DNA of 64,000 nucleotides, taken from NCBI RefSeq assembly GCF_963666545.1, contig NZ_OY762899.1, positions 1,364,001 through 1,428,000 on the forward strand, in the 5' to 3' direction. The notes below the pieces were generated by a model. The model worked only from the letters and a program-made list of their open reading frames with translations, was not told the origin of the DNA and ran no database searches. This stretch comes from an uncultured Bacteroides sp. (GTDB lineage Bacteria; Bacteroidota; Bacteroidia; Bacteroidales; Bacteroidaceae). The position numbers and the translations under genes were made by a program. Below, piece after piece: positions 63,374 through 64,000 of this stretch (positions within the stretch are counted from its first letter, which is position 1; each line of letters begins with the position of its first letter).

Positions 63374-64000
63374 ATGGCAGATCAAAAAAACCACCACGCT
63401 CCATTGAATGTAGAAGAAGCATTAAGTAACTCGGAAGCATTCATACTCAAACACAAAACAGCAATTATCGGCTTTATAGTTGGTGTTATCATCGTAGTAG
63501 CCGGTGCACTTATGTATAAGCACCTTTATTTAGAACCTCGTGAAGAGAAAGCACAAGCTGCTATTTTCAAAGGTCAGGAATACTTTGAGCAAGATGCTTA
63601 CGAAATCGCTCTTAACGGTGATAGCATCGGATACATTGGCTTTACTAAGATTGCCGATCAGTTCAGTGGTACAAAAACGGCCAACCTAGCCAAAGCTTAT
63701 GCCGGAATATGCTATAAGAACTTAGGCAAATATAACGAAGCAGTAAAAGCGTTGGAAGATTTTGATGGAGACGATCAAATGGTATCTCCCGCCATACTTG
63801 GTGCTACAGGTAACTGCTATGCAGAGCTTGGCCAATTGGACAAAGCCGCATCTATCTTGTTGAAAGCTGCCGACACAGCAGACAACAGCACTCTGAGCCC
63901 CATCTTCTTGATGCAAGCCGGAGATATTTTGGTAAAACAAGGAAAGTATGACGATGCAGTAACTGCATATACCAAGATCAAAGACAAATACTTCCAATCT
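63374..64000 (+). CDS. Tetratricopeptide-repeat membrane protein, partial (3' end outside window)
   Basis: 209 codons are visible, open to the window edge. It starts MADQKNHHAPLNVEEALSNS, has one membrane segment at about residues 35-53 (AIIGFIVGVIIVVAGALMY) and then TPR-like repeats (KTANLAKAYAGICYKNLGKY, SPAILGATGNCYAELGQLDK, LSPIFLMQAGDILVKQGKYD). The design resembles YfgM-like periplasmic TPR proteins; in Bacteroides it is commonly followed by ribH, not visible here. Divergent from recF. Confidence 0.85.
   Translation, partial: MADQKNHHAPLNVEEALSNSEAFILKHKTAIIGFIVGVIIVVAGALMYKHLYLEPREEKAQAAIFKGQEYFEQDAYEIALNGDSIGYIGFTKIADQFSGTKTANLAKAYAGICYKNLGKYNEAVKALEDFDGDDQMVSPAILGATGNCYAELGQLDKAASILLKAADTADNSTLSPIFLMQAGDILVKQGKYDDAVTAYTKIKDKYFQS

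Overview
The window looks like chromosomal DNA of a Bacteroides or close Bacteroidales relative. Evidence from the sequence: the Bacteroides-type promoter (a -33 TTG and a -7 TAnnTTTG box) recurs upstream of many genes, Shine-Dalgarno sequences are mostly absent, and many families are typical of the phylum (DUF4836, DUF4270, DUF4847, DUF5687, DUF3667, VirE_N/BT4734-like, HU-like with extra domain, CarboxypepD_reg-TonB receptor). The gene order panD-panC / short GT5 / DUF4270 / GH57-GT4-debranching enzyme is, from memory, that of B. thetaiotaomicron and relatives.

Layout. 1-2 kb: a partial VirE_N protein gene divergent from an HU-like gene, separated by a complex palindrome. 2.1-4.6 kb: DUF5063, a DEDDy 3'-5' exonuclease and an RlmI-type rRNA methyltransferase. 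4.6-17.2 kb: an AT-rich accessory island with a polymorphic-toxin (Rhs) locus. It holds a 1212-aa secreted Rhs partner, a possible 30-aa hydrophobic peptide, a 1232-aa Rhs protein with a C-terminal toxin tip and its probable immunity gene. Behind that lies a graveyard: an IS1380-type transposase stub, an Rhs core fragment split by a decayed IS110-family element, a displaced second toxin tip, and two related exported immunity-like genes. Near-duplicate terminators lie at both edges of the island.

17.3-38.1 kb is ordinary core genome: nucleoside MFS transporter, bifunctional-nuclease-like protein, rsmE, DUF4836 lipoprotein, an ABC/FtsX pair, miaA, lipid kinase, kdsA, M16 protease, a DUF5687/ABC pair, NlpC/P60, TraB/GumN, DUF3667, rplU-rpmA, serS, and a fused NADPH oxidoreductase (NfnA-NfnB/GltD type). 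38.1-42 kb: a non-coding stretch with a palindromic repeat and a promoter-terminator unit, then a LuxR regulator divergent from a TonB receptor with an 18-bp palindrome between them. 42-50.6 kb: panD/panC and the glycogen/alpha-glucan locus. 50.8-64 kb: rhomboid protease, MarC, Crp/Fnr regulator, guaA, mscL, gap, M3 peptidase, DUF4847 lipoprotein, dCMP deaminase, S41 protease overlapping a 5-formyl-THF cyclo-ligase, DUF721, recF and a TPR membrane protein cut by the window end.

The most interesting parts are the Rhs island (tip exchange, archived immunity genes, an IS110 insertion with a possible bridge-RNA structure), a two-copy family of intergenic palindromes with conserved ends and different cores (38.2 and 53.0 kb), and two promoter-terminator units that could encode small RNAs. 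No tRNA, rRNA or CRISPR array was seen.
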